Source: Prolixibacteraceae bacterium
Lineage (GTDB): Bacteria > Bacteroidota > Bacteroidia > Bacteroidales > Prolixibacteraceae
Length of the DNA stretch: 53,134 nucleotides
Reading direction: 5' to 3'
Assembly: GCA_003457135.1 (NCBI GenBank)
Contig: DMSQ01000027.1
Location: forward strand, 60,235 to 113,368
The notes beneath the pieces are model-generated. The model ran no database searches. It was not told the DNA's origin and saw only the letters and a program-made list of their open reading frames with translations. This document shows, one piece after another, positions 33,110-41,731 of the stretch. The position numbers and the translations under genes are program-made. How positions within the stretch are numbered: the first letter of the stretch is position 1; the number at the start of each line of letters is the position of its first letter.

Positions 33110-35857
33110 ATGGATATCCCCAGCAAATACAACCCCGCCGAAGTTGAAGACAAATGGTACCAGTATTGGATGGAAAATAAGTTTTTCCATTCCGAACCCG
33201 ATGATCGTGAACCTTATACCATCGTCATTCCACCGCCAAATGTCACGGGCGTGCTTCACATGGGCCACATGCTCAATAATACCATTCAGGATATCCTTAC
33301 CCGCCGCGCCCGGATGCTGGGCAAAAATGCATGCTGGGTTCCCGGTACCGACCATGCTTCGATCGCCACCGAAGCCCGGGTGGTAAATAAACTGAAAGAT
33401 GAAGGCATTTCGAAATTTGACCTGACCCGGGATGAATTTCTTGAACATGCATGGGAGTGGACCCACAAACATGGAGGAATCATCCTGGAGCAACTCAAAA
33501 AACTAGGCTGTTCCTGTGACTGGGGCCGTACCGCTTTTACGATGGACGAAATTCGCAGCGAATCGGTGATCAAAACCTTTGTTGATTTGCACGATAAAGG
33601 ACTCATTTATCGCGGTGTTCGCATGGTGAACTGGGATCCGGCAGCCAAAACCGCATTGTCGGACGAAGAGGTGATTTTCCGGGAAATGCAATCGAAATTG
33701 TATTACCTGAAATACCAGATCGAAAGCTCCCCCTCCGGGGGAGTTGAGGGGGCTGGGGCCTTCGTCACCATCGCAACGACCCGTCCTGAAACGATTTTGG
33801 GTGATACTGCCGTTTGTGTTAATCCGAACGATCCGCGTTTTACTCATCTGAAAGGTAAACGGGTTTTGGTTCCGCTGATCAACCGTTCGATTCCGATTAT
33901 TGAAGACGAATACGTGGATATGGAATTTGGTACCGGATGCCTGAAAATCACGCCATCACACGATGTGAACGACTATGAAATCGGGCTGCGTTTCAATTTG
34001 CCAAGCATTGACATTTTCAACGAAGACGGCACCATGAGCGAAGCTGCCGGAATGTTTGTCGGCGAAGATCGTTTTGCCGTTCGCGAGAAAATCATGATCG
34101 ATCTGGAAGCTGCCGGAAATGTGGCTAAAGTGGAAGATTATACCAATAAAGTTGGTTTCTCTGAACGTACACATGTTCCAATCGAACCCAAATTGTCAGC
34201 TCAGTGGTTCCTGAAAATGGGTTCGATCATTCAACCTGCCATTGATAATGTGTTGGACGATACCATTCAGTTTTATCCGCCGAAATTCAAAAATACATAC
34301 CGTCACTGGATGGAAAACATCAAAGACTGGTGTATCAGCCGTCAGTTGTGGTGGGGCCATCGCATCCCGGTGTGGTATATAGAAAGCCCCACAGCCCCCC
34401 TTAATCCCCCCGGGGGGGGAGATTGGGGATTTGTGGTTGCCGAAAATGAGGAAAAAGCCCGCGAATTAGTGCTCAAAAAATTCCCCTCCCTCGGAGGGGT
34501 TAGGGGAGGCTCTGATGGGGGAGGCTTTTCTTTGCATCAGGACGAAGATGTGCTCGACACCTGGTTTTCAAGTTGGTTATGGCCTATTTCGGTTTTCGAC
34601 GGAATCAGTAATCCTGATAACAAGGAAATCAACTATTATTATCCAACCAACGATTTGGTAACGGGTCCGGATATTATTTTCTTCTGGGTGGCCCGAATGA
34701 TTATTTCCGGCTACGAATACCGCGATCAGTTCCCGTTCAAAAATGTATATTTCACCGGGATGGTGCGCGACAAACAGCGCCGCAAAATGTCGAAATCACT
34801 GGGTAATTCGCCCGATCCGCTCGACCTGATTGACACCTATGGAGCCGATGGCGTTCGCGTGGGCATGTTGCTTTGCTCACCAGCCGGCGGCGATTTGATG
34901 TTCGACGAAAGTCTGCCACAACAAGGAGCCGGTTTTGTTACTAAGATCTGGAACTCTTTCCGTTTGGTTAATGGCTGGGAAATCGATGCCATGATTCCAC
35001 AACCTGAACATTCCCGGATTGCCATCAGTTGGTTCCACGAAAAGTTCAGCCAGATCGTAGAACAAACCGACGACCACTTCGATAAATTTCGCATTTCGGA
35101 TGCTTTAATGAGCGTTTATACCACTGTTCGCGACGAGTTCTCCGGATGGTTGCTCGAAATGGTGAAGCCAGCTTATCAGCAGCCTATTGACGGAAAAACT
35201 TATGAAGAGTTGATTGACATTTTCGACGAAGTGTTACGCTTCCTGCATCCGTTTATGCCGTTTGTGAGCGAAGAAGTTTGGCAGTTGCTGAAAGAACGCC
35301 AAAAGGGTGATAGCATCACAATTAGCTCATGGCCAAAGTCAACCGGTTACGATGAAACTTTAATTGCCCAATTTGAAGATGTAAAAGAAGCCATTGCCGG
35401 AATTAGAAATCTTCGTATAAAATATAGTATTAAAAATATACTTCCGATTGAAATTGCAGTTAAAGCTGGAGAAAAGGGTTATTATAGCGAATTCAATAGT
35501 GTGTTGGAGAAGATGGGGAATATTTCATCTATTGAGGAAACTTCAGAAGATAAAGATGCTCCATCTTTTATGGTTGGGTCTTCAACTTTTTATATCACAG
35601 CTTTGACAACGACAACAACGTCTACAACCACGACAACAACTACGACTTTAAAACCCAATGTGGCAGAAGAACTGAAGAAACTTCAGGTTGAGTTGGATTA
35701 TACCAAAGGCTTCCTGAATTCAGTAATGAAGAAATTGAGCAACGAACGATTTGTAAGCAGCGCTCCTGAAGCTGTTGTCGCTGTTGAACGCGCCAAACAG
35801 GCCGATGCCGAGGCTAAAATTAAAGTTCTGGAGGAACAGATTTCGAGTTTGAAATAA
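33110..35857 (+). CDS. valS: Valyl-tRNA synthetase with three in-frame repeat insertions
   Basis: 915 residues. Charges tRNA-Val; class Ia. PPPNVTGVLHMGHMLNNT carries the HIGH-type motif (about residue 48), KMSKSLGNSPDPLDLID the KMSKS motif (about 560). The editing domain has TIATTRPETILGDTAV. Anticodon-binding and C-terminal coiled-coil parts are present. Three Gly/Pro-rich segments are coded by GC-rich palindromes of the family found between genes here: residues 206-217, 426-440 and 459-472. A fourth odd segment is a Thr run (833-846) just before the coiled coil. All active-site motifs are intact and the frame is unbroken, so the enzyme is probably functional. A second valS elsewhere cannot be excluded. 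Confidence 0.95.
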   Translation: MDIPSKYNPAEVEDKWYQYWMENKFFHSEPDDREPYTIVIPPPNVTGVLHMGHMLNNTIQDILTRRARMLGKNACWVPGTDHASIATEARVVNKLKDEGISKFDLTRDEFLEHAWEWTHKHGGIILEQLKKLGCSCDWGRTAFTMDEIRSESVIKTFVDLHDKGLIYRGVRMVNWDPAAKTALSDEEVIFREMQSKLYYLKYQIESSPSGGVEGAGAFVTIATTRPETILGDTAVCVNPNDPRFTHLKGKRVLVPLINRSIPIIEDEYVDMEFGTGCLKITPSHDVNDYEIGLRFNLPSIDIFNEDGTMSEAAGMFVGEDRFAVREKIMIDLEAAGNVAKVEDYTNKVGFSERTHVPIEPKLSAQWFLKMGSIIQPAIDNVLDDTIQFYPPKFKNTYRHWMENIKDWCISRQLWWGHRIPVWYIESPTAPLNPPGGGDWGFVVAENEEKARELVLKKFPSLGGVRGGSDGGGFSLHQDEDVLDTWFSSWLWPISVFDGISNPDNKEINYYYPTNDLVTGPDIIFFWVARMIISGYEYRDQFPFKNVYFTGMVRDKQRRKMSKSLGNSPDPLDLIDTYGADGVRVGMLLCSPAGGDLMFDESLPQQGAGFVTKIWNSFRLVNGWEIDAMIPQPEHSRIAISWFHEKFSQIVEQTDDHFDKFRISDALMSVYTTVRDEFSGWLLEMVKPAYQQPIDGKTYEELIDIFDEVLRFLHPFMPFVSEEVWQLLKERQKGDSITISSWPKSTGYDETLIAQFEDVKEAIAGIRNLRIKYSIKNILPIEIAVKAGEKGYYSEFNSVLEKMGNISSIEETSEDKDAPSFMVGSSTFYITALTTTTTSTTTTTTTTLKPNVAEELKKLQVELDYTKGFLNSVMKKLSNERFVSSAPEAVVAVERAKQADAEAKIKVLEEQISSLK
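33725..33760 (+). repeat. Palindromic repeat inside valS, copy A
   Basis: Core CTCCCCC-TCC-GGGGGAG (33727-33743), followed by the right outer arm TTGAGGGGGCT. Read as SSPSGGVEGAGA. It sits directly before the editing-domain motif. In the next frame the arm would give a TGA stop. Confidence 0.75.
34385..34432 (+). repeat. Palindromic repeat inside valS, copy B
   Basis: AGCCCC, then GCCCCCCTTAAT and a C-run/G-run core, then GATTGGGGA. Read as SPTAPLNPPGGGDWG. It follows the RIPVWY motif that ends a conserved block. Confidence 0.7.
34483..34526 (+). repeat. Palindromic repeat inside valS, copy C
   Basis: Core CCCCTCC-CTC-GGAGGGG (34483-34499), right arm TTAGGGGAGGCT, then a second GGGGGAGGCT. 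Read as PSLGGVRGGSDGGG just before DEDVLDTW. In the next frame the arm would give a TAG stop. Confidence 0.75.
35606..35647 (+). repeat. Threonine-codon run in valS
   Basis: Fourteen codons, thirteen ACN and one TCT, coding T5-S-T8. It replaces the usual link between the anticodon-binding domain and the C-terminal coiled coil. Such a run could arise by slippage on ACA/ACG triplets. Confidence 0.8.
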
Positions 35858-35858
35858 T

Positions 35859-35887
35859 AGCCCCTCCTAACCTCCCCGAAGGGGAGG
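35859..35887 (+). repeat. GC-rich palindromic repeat after valS
   Basis: Left arm AGCCCCTCCTAA, core CCTCCCC-GAA-GGGGAGG (35871-35887). It lies directly after the valS stop and before the end of the facing mcrC gene. Confidence 0.65.
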
Positions 35888-35948
35888 AACAAGAAATTGG
35901 CAATCATCTTTTTAAAAACTCATATTTCCGGATAGGTATTTCGGGTGT

Positions 35949-37373
35949 TTACCATATCTCATTTCCGGTAGCTCGACCTGTATCAATCTCTTGATGAATA
36001 TTTTGTCTGGTGATTCCTGTAAGAAAAATTTCGGGTACAAGATATTTAGGTGAAAATATTTCCTCATACACTTTCAGCGAATTGGTCTCATCCTGAAAAT
36101 CGAACGGAAAAATATCAATCTTCAAATCCTCTTCGTATTGAAAATGAAGCTGTCTGTTGAACCCGGGGTGAGCAGGATAAATCAGGATGAGATGGGTATT
36201 CCCGTTATTCTGCTGATACTTTTTCCCATACGCAAACAGTTGATACATATCGGTTTGTGAAATGTTGTAATTCGCCGATGGCAAATCCTCATTGATCATT
36301 TTCCACTTTGTGTCGGCTACAATTGTGAGTTCATTGTGATGGATAACCATGTCGGGACGAATGCGAAACTTGTTTTGACTGAGGTTTAAATCGCTCACCA
36401 GGAAGTGCTTTTTATCCTGCGTTGAGATTTCCCAGTGTGGATAAGTCTGCTTGATTTTATGCGACACGTAAGATTCAAACAATATTTCCATCGGAAATAA
36501 AATAGCCGTATTCAGATGATTTCCCTTGTAACTGGTAAATGATTTGTTTTGTAAAAAAACTTTTGCCCAGCGCAAAGCAAGTTCATAATGATTGAAAAGA
36601 CGGTTCTGTCCTTTCAAATTTTGTAAATCTTTATTAAGATGGTTGCATTCAGAAACTTCCTCGAACAAATGCAAGAAACTGATAATCTGTAAAATATTTT
36701 TAGCCGATTTGCTTTTGTCTTTCAGGTAAACAAGTGCCGATTTCAGAATCCGGTTTTGCGGGATATCGGCTTTAAATTCATCAAAATGCACATAAAAACG
36801 TTCCCTCCTAACGAGGTTTTGCTTCAGGTTTTCGCTAAATAGTAGTCGGCCTTTTAGGAAAATTTGATTTTCTTCGGTTGACGAATAATGGTGCTTGATA
36901 CCGCGTTTTAGCAGCAATTCCATTTCTTTCAGGAACACCGAGATGAAAATTTCAAGAATGGGCATCCGGCTGGCCTTCAAATGAGCCTGATCGATACTTT
37001 TAAATGGAGAATTTCGAAGAGATCGGAGCATTTTCATCAACACAGTTTTGGCCTCCTTTATTTTCATTGGTTCATCGCTGTTTTCTGATTGAACAATCTT
37101 TGGAAGTATTTCAATAACTGTGCCTTGCCGGGTTTCTATCACTCCAGCGTAATTTTTAACCTGAATAAAATCCCTGCCTTTTTTTCGTTGGAGCGAAAAT
37201 GCCTGTTCAATTTCCGATGCCGGATCGTTGTTTTCGGCTACAAAATTTTTCAGGCTTTGAAACGAACTGTCGTCAAGAAACAGGCAGTCAAAGCTGTCTT
37301 TAGGTTTTTCGGGATGGAAGTCACGACTGTTCCAAATAGTGCCAAACTCGCAAATATGTTTGCACTTAGCCAT
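35949..37373 (-). CDS. mcrC: McrC, nuclease subunit of type IV restriction
   Basis: 474 residues. The N-terminal part (to about 110) is beta-rich, ending GVIETRQGTVIEILPKI. The middle is helical (FKGRLL-like FLKGRLLFSENLKQNL, RFYVHFDEFKADIPQNRIL). The C-terminal PD-(D/E)XK nuclease core has RIRPDMVIHH, VADTKWK and QTDMYQLFAYGKKY. It cuts DNA carrying modified cytosine when bound to the McrB motor. It starts directly at the mcrB stop (TAAATG), so translation is coupled. The domain order and pairing make the call firm; the exact target modification is unknown. Confidence 0.9.
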   Translation of the reverse strand: MAKCKHICEFGTIWNSRDFHPEKPKDSFDCLFLDDSSFQSLKNFVAENNDPASEIEQAFSLQRKKGRDFIQVKNYAGVIETRQGTVIEILPKIVQSENSDEPMKIKEAKTVLMKMLRSLRNSPFKSIDQAHLKASRMPILEIFISVFLKEMELLLKRGIKHHYSSTEENQIFLKGRLLFSENLKQNLVRRERFYVHFDEFKADIPQNRILKSALVYLKDKSKSAKNILQIISFLHLFEEVSECNHLNKDLQNLKGQNRLFNHYELALRWAKVFLQNKSFTSYKGNHLNTAILFPMEILFESYVSHKIKQTYPHWEISTQDKKHFLVSDLNLSQNKFRIRPDMVIHHNELTIVADTKWKMINEDLPSANYNISQTDMYQLFAYGKKYQQNNGNTHLILIYPAHPGFNRQLHFQYEEDLKIDIFPFDFQDETNSLKVYEEIFSPKYLVPEIFLTGITRQNIHQEIDTGRATGNEIW

Positions 37374-39032
37374 TTACACCATCGTTTTTACAGGTTTCTG
37401 ATAAATTTGGATGAATACCCCAGCCGGAATCCGGTCAAAATATTCAGCTTCAAGGGCCGGGTTGATTTCGTAAATGATTTCATCTTCAAAATCGTCGAGA
37501 TCGGTACCAAAAAGCTCTTTTTCGGCTGACAAATCATAATGCTTTTTAACCCGTACCAGTTTTTGTTCTTCGGTTTTTCCCCAGCTTTTGTTGTCCCCCA
37601 AAACCAGTTGCAGCTTTTCCCAGTCGTTGTAAAAGTATTCCTGAAATAGCGGGATTATTTTATTCTTGAAAATAGCGCAAATCTCATTCTTCGAATTGGC
37701 CTGCATGAAAAACGAATGCCCGATAGTGTGGTCACGGTCGAGTAGGAATTCAATCCGCTCGTTCATTTTACTCAGAAGAAGCTGAAGGTTTATTCCATCC
37801 ACATCCTCTTTCAACAGACTGGTATCGGGCAACATTTCCCTGAAGCAGAACCTACGGCGCAGGGCGGTGTCAATTAATGCAATGCTGCGGTCGGCTGTGT
37901 TCATGGTGCCAATGATATACAAATTGGATGGAACTGAAAACTTCGATTTAGAATAGGGCAAAACCACTTCAATTTCGTGTTCGGCTCCTTGTCGTTTGTC
38001 TGGTTCAATCAGTGTTATGAGTTCGCCGAAAATTTTGGAAATATTGCCACGGTTGATTTCGTCGATAAAAATTGCATAATTATTTTGGTTGTCTTTCCGG
38101 GCTTTCTCTGCGATACGAAGAAAGATTCCGGGTTCAATTTTATACCTCAATTCCTCATCTTCATCAAAAACGGGGCGGATACCTTCAATGAACTCTTCGT
38201 AGCTGTACGACTGATGAAACGTTATCAATTCGTATCGTTTTTCTTTTGTCTTTCCATCTTCAATGTCGATGAAATATTTGATGTAATTGTTTATTAGCTT
38301 GTAAGTTTTACCTGTTCCCGGAGGACCGTAGAGAATGAGGTTTTGGGGAATATTTATTTTACCCAGCAAAGATTCTCTAGCAATATTTTCGTTTATCATT
38401 TCGTCATGCTTATATTTTATTGGTTTGTATCTTTCCTTAAAATCTTTTGCTGCTTCGGTTAAATACTTCTTCCCTCCTTCAGTACCAATTAAAAAATGTG
38501 TAAGTGCATCAGCTACATAAAAATTTCTTAGCTCAGGAAATTTTTTGATAAGATCTAATTGGGCTTTTTCAATTGCGTGATATTCCGAAATAAAATCACC
38601 TTGTATCCTGTATCCTAATATTTTTAATGCCTCATTGCTCTTATTATTAACAATTGTAAATTTGGTCTTGTCAATCCGATTTAGATAGATTGTAGATCCA
38701 CCTTTTCCGAAATTTTGAAATTCAAACACTTGGCTAAGCCAATCATTTAAGTTGAAATTCATATTAAAAGGTTTTAATATGAATTCTCTAAATTTCACAT
38801 AGTCCACTTCAAGCATTGACTTGAATTTAGGGGCTGTTCGATATCCTTGTGATTGAATTTTGCCTCCTTCGTGTTTGAAATTGAAGAAGTATTCGATAAA
38901 TTGATCACGATTCAGATTTCCAAGGAATTCACTTGATTTAAGTTCTGGATAAGCATCTTCATTTATGCAATGTGGATCATTTTTGTACCAAAGAATGAAT
39001 GCTTCAATTATTGCATTTAGATTTTCAATCAT
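37374..39032 (-). CDS. mcrB: McrB, AAA+ motor and DNA-recognition subunit of type IV restriction
   Basis: 552 residues. The AAA+ domain starts at about 220: Walker A YGPPGTGKTYKLI (about 236), FHQSYSYEEFIEGIRP, Walker B IFIDEINRGNISKIFGEL (about 322), and the McrB signature GTMNTADRSIALIDTALRRR (about 375), which binds GTP. The N-terminal 200 residues should be the DNA-recognition domain. They do not look like the DUF3578 domain of E. coli McrB and were not recognised, so the target base may differ. First gene of a two-gene operon with mcrC. No other defence gene adjoins it. Confidence 0.9.
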   Translation of the reverse strand: MIENLNAIIEAFILWYKNDPHCINEDAYPELKSSEFLGNLNRDQFIEYFFNFKHEGGKIQSQGYRTAPKFKSMLEVDYVKFREFILKPFNMNFNLNDWLSQVFEFQNFGKGGSTIYLNRIDKTKFTIVNNKSNEALKILGYRIQGDFISEYHAIEKAQLDLIKKFPELRNFYVADALTHFLIGTEGGKKYLTEAAKDFKERYKPIKYKHDEMINENIARESLLGKINIPQNLILYGPPGTGKTYKLINNYIKYFIDIEDGKTKEKRYELITFHQSYSYEEFIEGIRPVFDEDEELRYKIEPGIFLRIAEKARKDNQNNYAIFIDEINRGNISKIFGELITLIEPDKRQGAEHEIEVVLPYSKSKFSVPSNLYIIGTMNTADRSIALIDTALRRRFCFREMLPDTSLLKEDVDGINLQLLLSKMNERIEFLLDRDHTIGHSFFMQANSKNEICAIFKNKIIPLFQEYFYNDWEKLQLVLGDNKSWGKTEEQKLVRVKKHYDLSAEKELFGTDLDDFEDEIIYEINPALEAEYFDRIPAGVFIQIYQKPVKTMV

Positions 39033-39268
39033 TTCCGATAAGTTTTAAAAGTTATACCTGATTTTTTGGTTACTTAAATGTAGCAAAACTTTCATTAATA
39101 CTCAGCGAGAATCTCAAGGTTACTTTTCGAATTGCACATCCACCAACCTCAATATTTTAAAAACTTGATTAAAATTTATTACTCCATACTTGGCATTAAA
39201 CAAATTCTAAGAAATCATAAAACATGTAATTATTGATAGCAAGTTATGCAGTCCTATTCAACATCAAT

Positions 39269-41716
39269 TTAATCATCATCTTCTTCTTTCTCAACCGTAA
39301 AGAATGCTGCATGAACCGGCGCCGGGCAAGGACTGTCGAATCCTTTGATGGCAGCCCAGATCACTTCATTAAACTGGGCATCGGGTACACGGTCTTCTTT
39401 GCTGAAATCGAATGTTTCGCTTAATCTGGAAAGTTTATTATCATCGGTATTCTTAAGGTTTAAGTCAACCAAACTGGGAAGCGCCTTAAAAGGAGGATGA
39501 TTGGCCGTTTTGTTAAAGCACCGCCATAATGGTTCGGCAGCGGCATCGTATTGGCTCATCGGCGGCAAACCCAGGATTAATTCGATGGTGCGAAGCGCCG
39601 AGGAGGTTGAATACATGGTGTGGTCAACAAATCCCTGTTTCACAAAACCGCCGGCCAGATAGGCAGTCGTTCGGTGGGCGTCAACGTGGTCTGGCCCGTT
39701 TTGAGCGTCATCCTCTAAAATAATAATCACACTTTCATTCCAGATGGAAGAATTGCTGAGGTGCTCAACAAAAAGCCCAACTGCCAGGTCGTTATCGGCC
39801 GCATGTGCCAACGGGGTAGGCCTGCCGATTCTTAAACCTTCGGTATGATCATTGCCAAACCGGATGCTGTTAAATTGCGGAACTTTGCCTTGTGAAAGTA
39901 ACTTTTCAAAATCCTGTTTCCACCACCGAAACCTTACGGTATCGCGAATCGCCATATCCCAGCCAATATAATTTTCGCAGAAATGATCCTTTAATGCTGG
40001 GATGTTTGGTTTGTTATTATCACCGATAAACTCACCGTAACTCCGGTACGAGACGCCATATTTTTTACAGAAATCCCATAAAAAGCCACTTTTATTATTT
40101 GCTATTTCGCGCGAGCCTTCTCCTGGGTATGAGCCTCCCCTACTTCCATAACTGGTCGGCCAGTTTTTTTCCAGATAATCATTGGCATAAGCCCCCATCG
40201 TCCAGTTATGGCCATCGGCGCTCACTTCGCCATCCACGTAAAAGTTATCGAGCAAAACAAATTGTTTGGCCATAGCGTGTTGGTTCGGCGTAATGTTTTT
40301 TCCGAAAAGCACCAGGGTCGAATCGCCGTTGCCCTCCGGAATATCACCCAGAACCTGATCATAAGTGCGGTTTTCCTTGATGACATAAAACACATATTTA
40401 ATGGGTGATGGTTCGCCAACCCGCGATGGAATTGGATTCCCTTCTTCTCCGGTTGAATGCATTTCATTCTCTTTGATATATGGGGTATTTTTGTAAACCG
40501 CCTGCGAAAAAATACCTAACTGATCTTCAGTTGGTTTTTGAATAGCCTGAAGGGTTCCTGTAAACAGGCCGCCAATGTATTGCACTTTTGGTTTCTTATT
40601 CAAATCAGCATGATGGGCAACATCCTCTTTTTTAGGACTTGGTCCGAAAGGATTGGCTTTGGAACTCAATCCCTTACCATTGGCCACAAAAATGGTGTTT
40701 TTCACTACACGGACACATGTTGGATACCAGCCTGTAGGTATAAAACCCTTGCTGAAACTCTTGCCTGGATTGCTTACATCGAAAACAGCCAGACAATTGT
40801 TATCGGCATTGGCGATGTACAAGGTATTTTCATCCCCGCTCAGCGCTAAACTGTTGGTTGTCGTTCCTGAAGGTGAGTCTGGATAAAGGGCCACATTCAA
40901 TATTTCAATTACTCTTTTCTGCTCAAGCGAAATGACCGAAACCGAATTGTCATTAGCATTGCTTACAAACAGATATTTCCCGTTGTGGGTGATGCAGATG
41001 TCATTGGGATTGTCACCAACCGGAATCCATCCTGCCATACTTTGTTTTTGAGTATCGAATAAAATGACTTTGTCGCAACCCCAGCAGGTAATGTAAAGCA
41101 TTTTACAATCGTCAGACAATAAACAGGTATATCCTTCGCCGCCCAATGGAAATTGAGATTTTACTTTCTTCTCTTTCAGATCGTACACATACAGCGAATT
41201 GTTTTCTTTGGTAACGGTGTAAAGCAGTTGCTTATCATCATCAACTGCAATGCCCGCAATCGAAATTTTCTCAGGCCAGGGTTTGCCGAAAACTAATGTG
41301 TCTGAAGGAGTCAGCTTATTGTTTTTAACCTGAAACTTAACGATCCAGTTGTCGTTTCCTCCTGAAGCATACAAATATTTTCCATCTTTTGAGAAAGTTA
41401 AGCCCAGCCAGCTTTTTGCAATTGTCACCGAATCGAGAATGAGCATTTTTTCGGGATCAATCAGTTGAATGCTTTGATCGCTTTGCCCGTTATTGGTTAC
41501 TGCCAGCATCTTCCCGGAAGACGATACCGCAATATTCAGGGGTAAATCGCCAAGAGGCAACATTTTACCAACAGGCGAAAGCTTCCAGCCGTTCGGCAAA
41601 GAGACGCGGCCTGATTCAATTTCTTTCAAACTTTGCCCGTTAACCTGGGAAACCAAAACGGATAAAAGATTCAGGCAAAGCAATACAATCACGGTTTTTA
41701 ATCTGGCGTAAATCAT
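39269..41716 (-). CDS. Secreted beta-propeller plus phosphoesterase protein
   Basis: 815 residues with signal peptide MIYARLKTVIVLLCLNLLSV. Residues about 50-400 form a YVTN/surface-layer-type propeller (MLAVTNNGQSDQSIQLIDP, GKYLFVSNANDNSVSVISL). The second half is an alkaline-phosphatase-like phosphoesterase domain related to phospholipase C/acid phosphatase: FYVIKENRTYDQVLGD, DNFYVDGEVSADGHNWTMGA and IIILEDDAQNGPDHVDAHRT, with several metal-type Asp and His. Last gene of a three-gene operon after the MFS porter and sulfatase (15-base gap). Substrate unknown; a phosphorylated or sulfated sugar is a guess from the neighbours. Confidence 0.82.
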   Translation of the reverse strand: MIYARLKTVIVLLCLNLLSVLVSQVNGQSLKEIESGRVSLPNGWKLSPVGKMLPLGDLPLNIAVSSSGKMLAVTNNGQSDQSIQLIDPEKMLILDSVTIAKSWLGLTFSKDGKYLYASGGNDNWIVKFQVKNNKLTPSDTLVFGKPWPEKISIAGIAVDDDKQLLYTVTKENNSLYVYDLKEKKVKSQFPLGGEGYTCLLSDDCKMLYITCWGCDKVILFDTQKQSMAGWIPVGDNPNDICITHNGKYLFVSNANDNSVSVISLEQKRVIEILNVALYPDSPSGTTTNSLALSGDENTLYIANADNNCLAVFDVSNPGKSFSKGFIPTGWYPTCVRVVKNTIFVANGKGLSSKANPFGPSPKKEDVAHHADLNKKPKVQYIGGLFTGTLQAIQKPTEDQLGIFSQAVYKNTPYIKENEMHSTGEEGNPIPSRVGEPSPIKYVFYVIKENRTYDQVLGDIPEGNGDSTLVLFGKNITPNQHAMAKQFVLLDNFYVDGEVSADGHNWTMGAYANDYLEKNWPTSYGSRGGSYPGEGSREIANNKSGFLWDFCKKYGVSYRSYGEFIGDNNKPNIPALKDHFCENYIGWDMAIRDTVRFRWWKQDFEKLLSQGKVPQFNSIRFGNDHTEGLRIGRPTPLAHAADNDLAVGLFVEHLSNSSIWNESVIIILEDDAQNGPDHVDAHRTTAYLAGGFVKQGFVDHTMYSTSSALRTIELILGLPPMSQYDAAAEPLWRCFNKTANHPPFKALPSLVDLNLKNTDDNKLSRLSETFDFSKEDRVPDAQFNEVIWAAIKGFDSPCPAPVHAAFFTVEKEEDDD

Positions 41717-41731
41717 GGCGTTTTATAGTTG

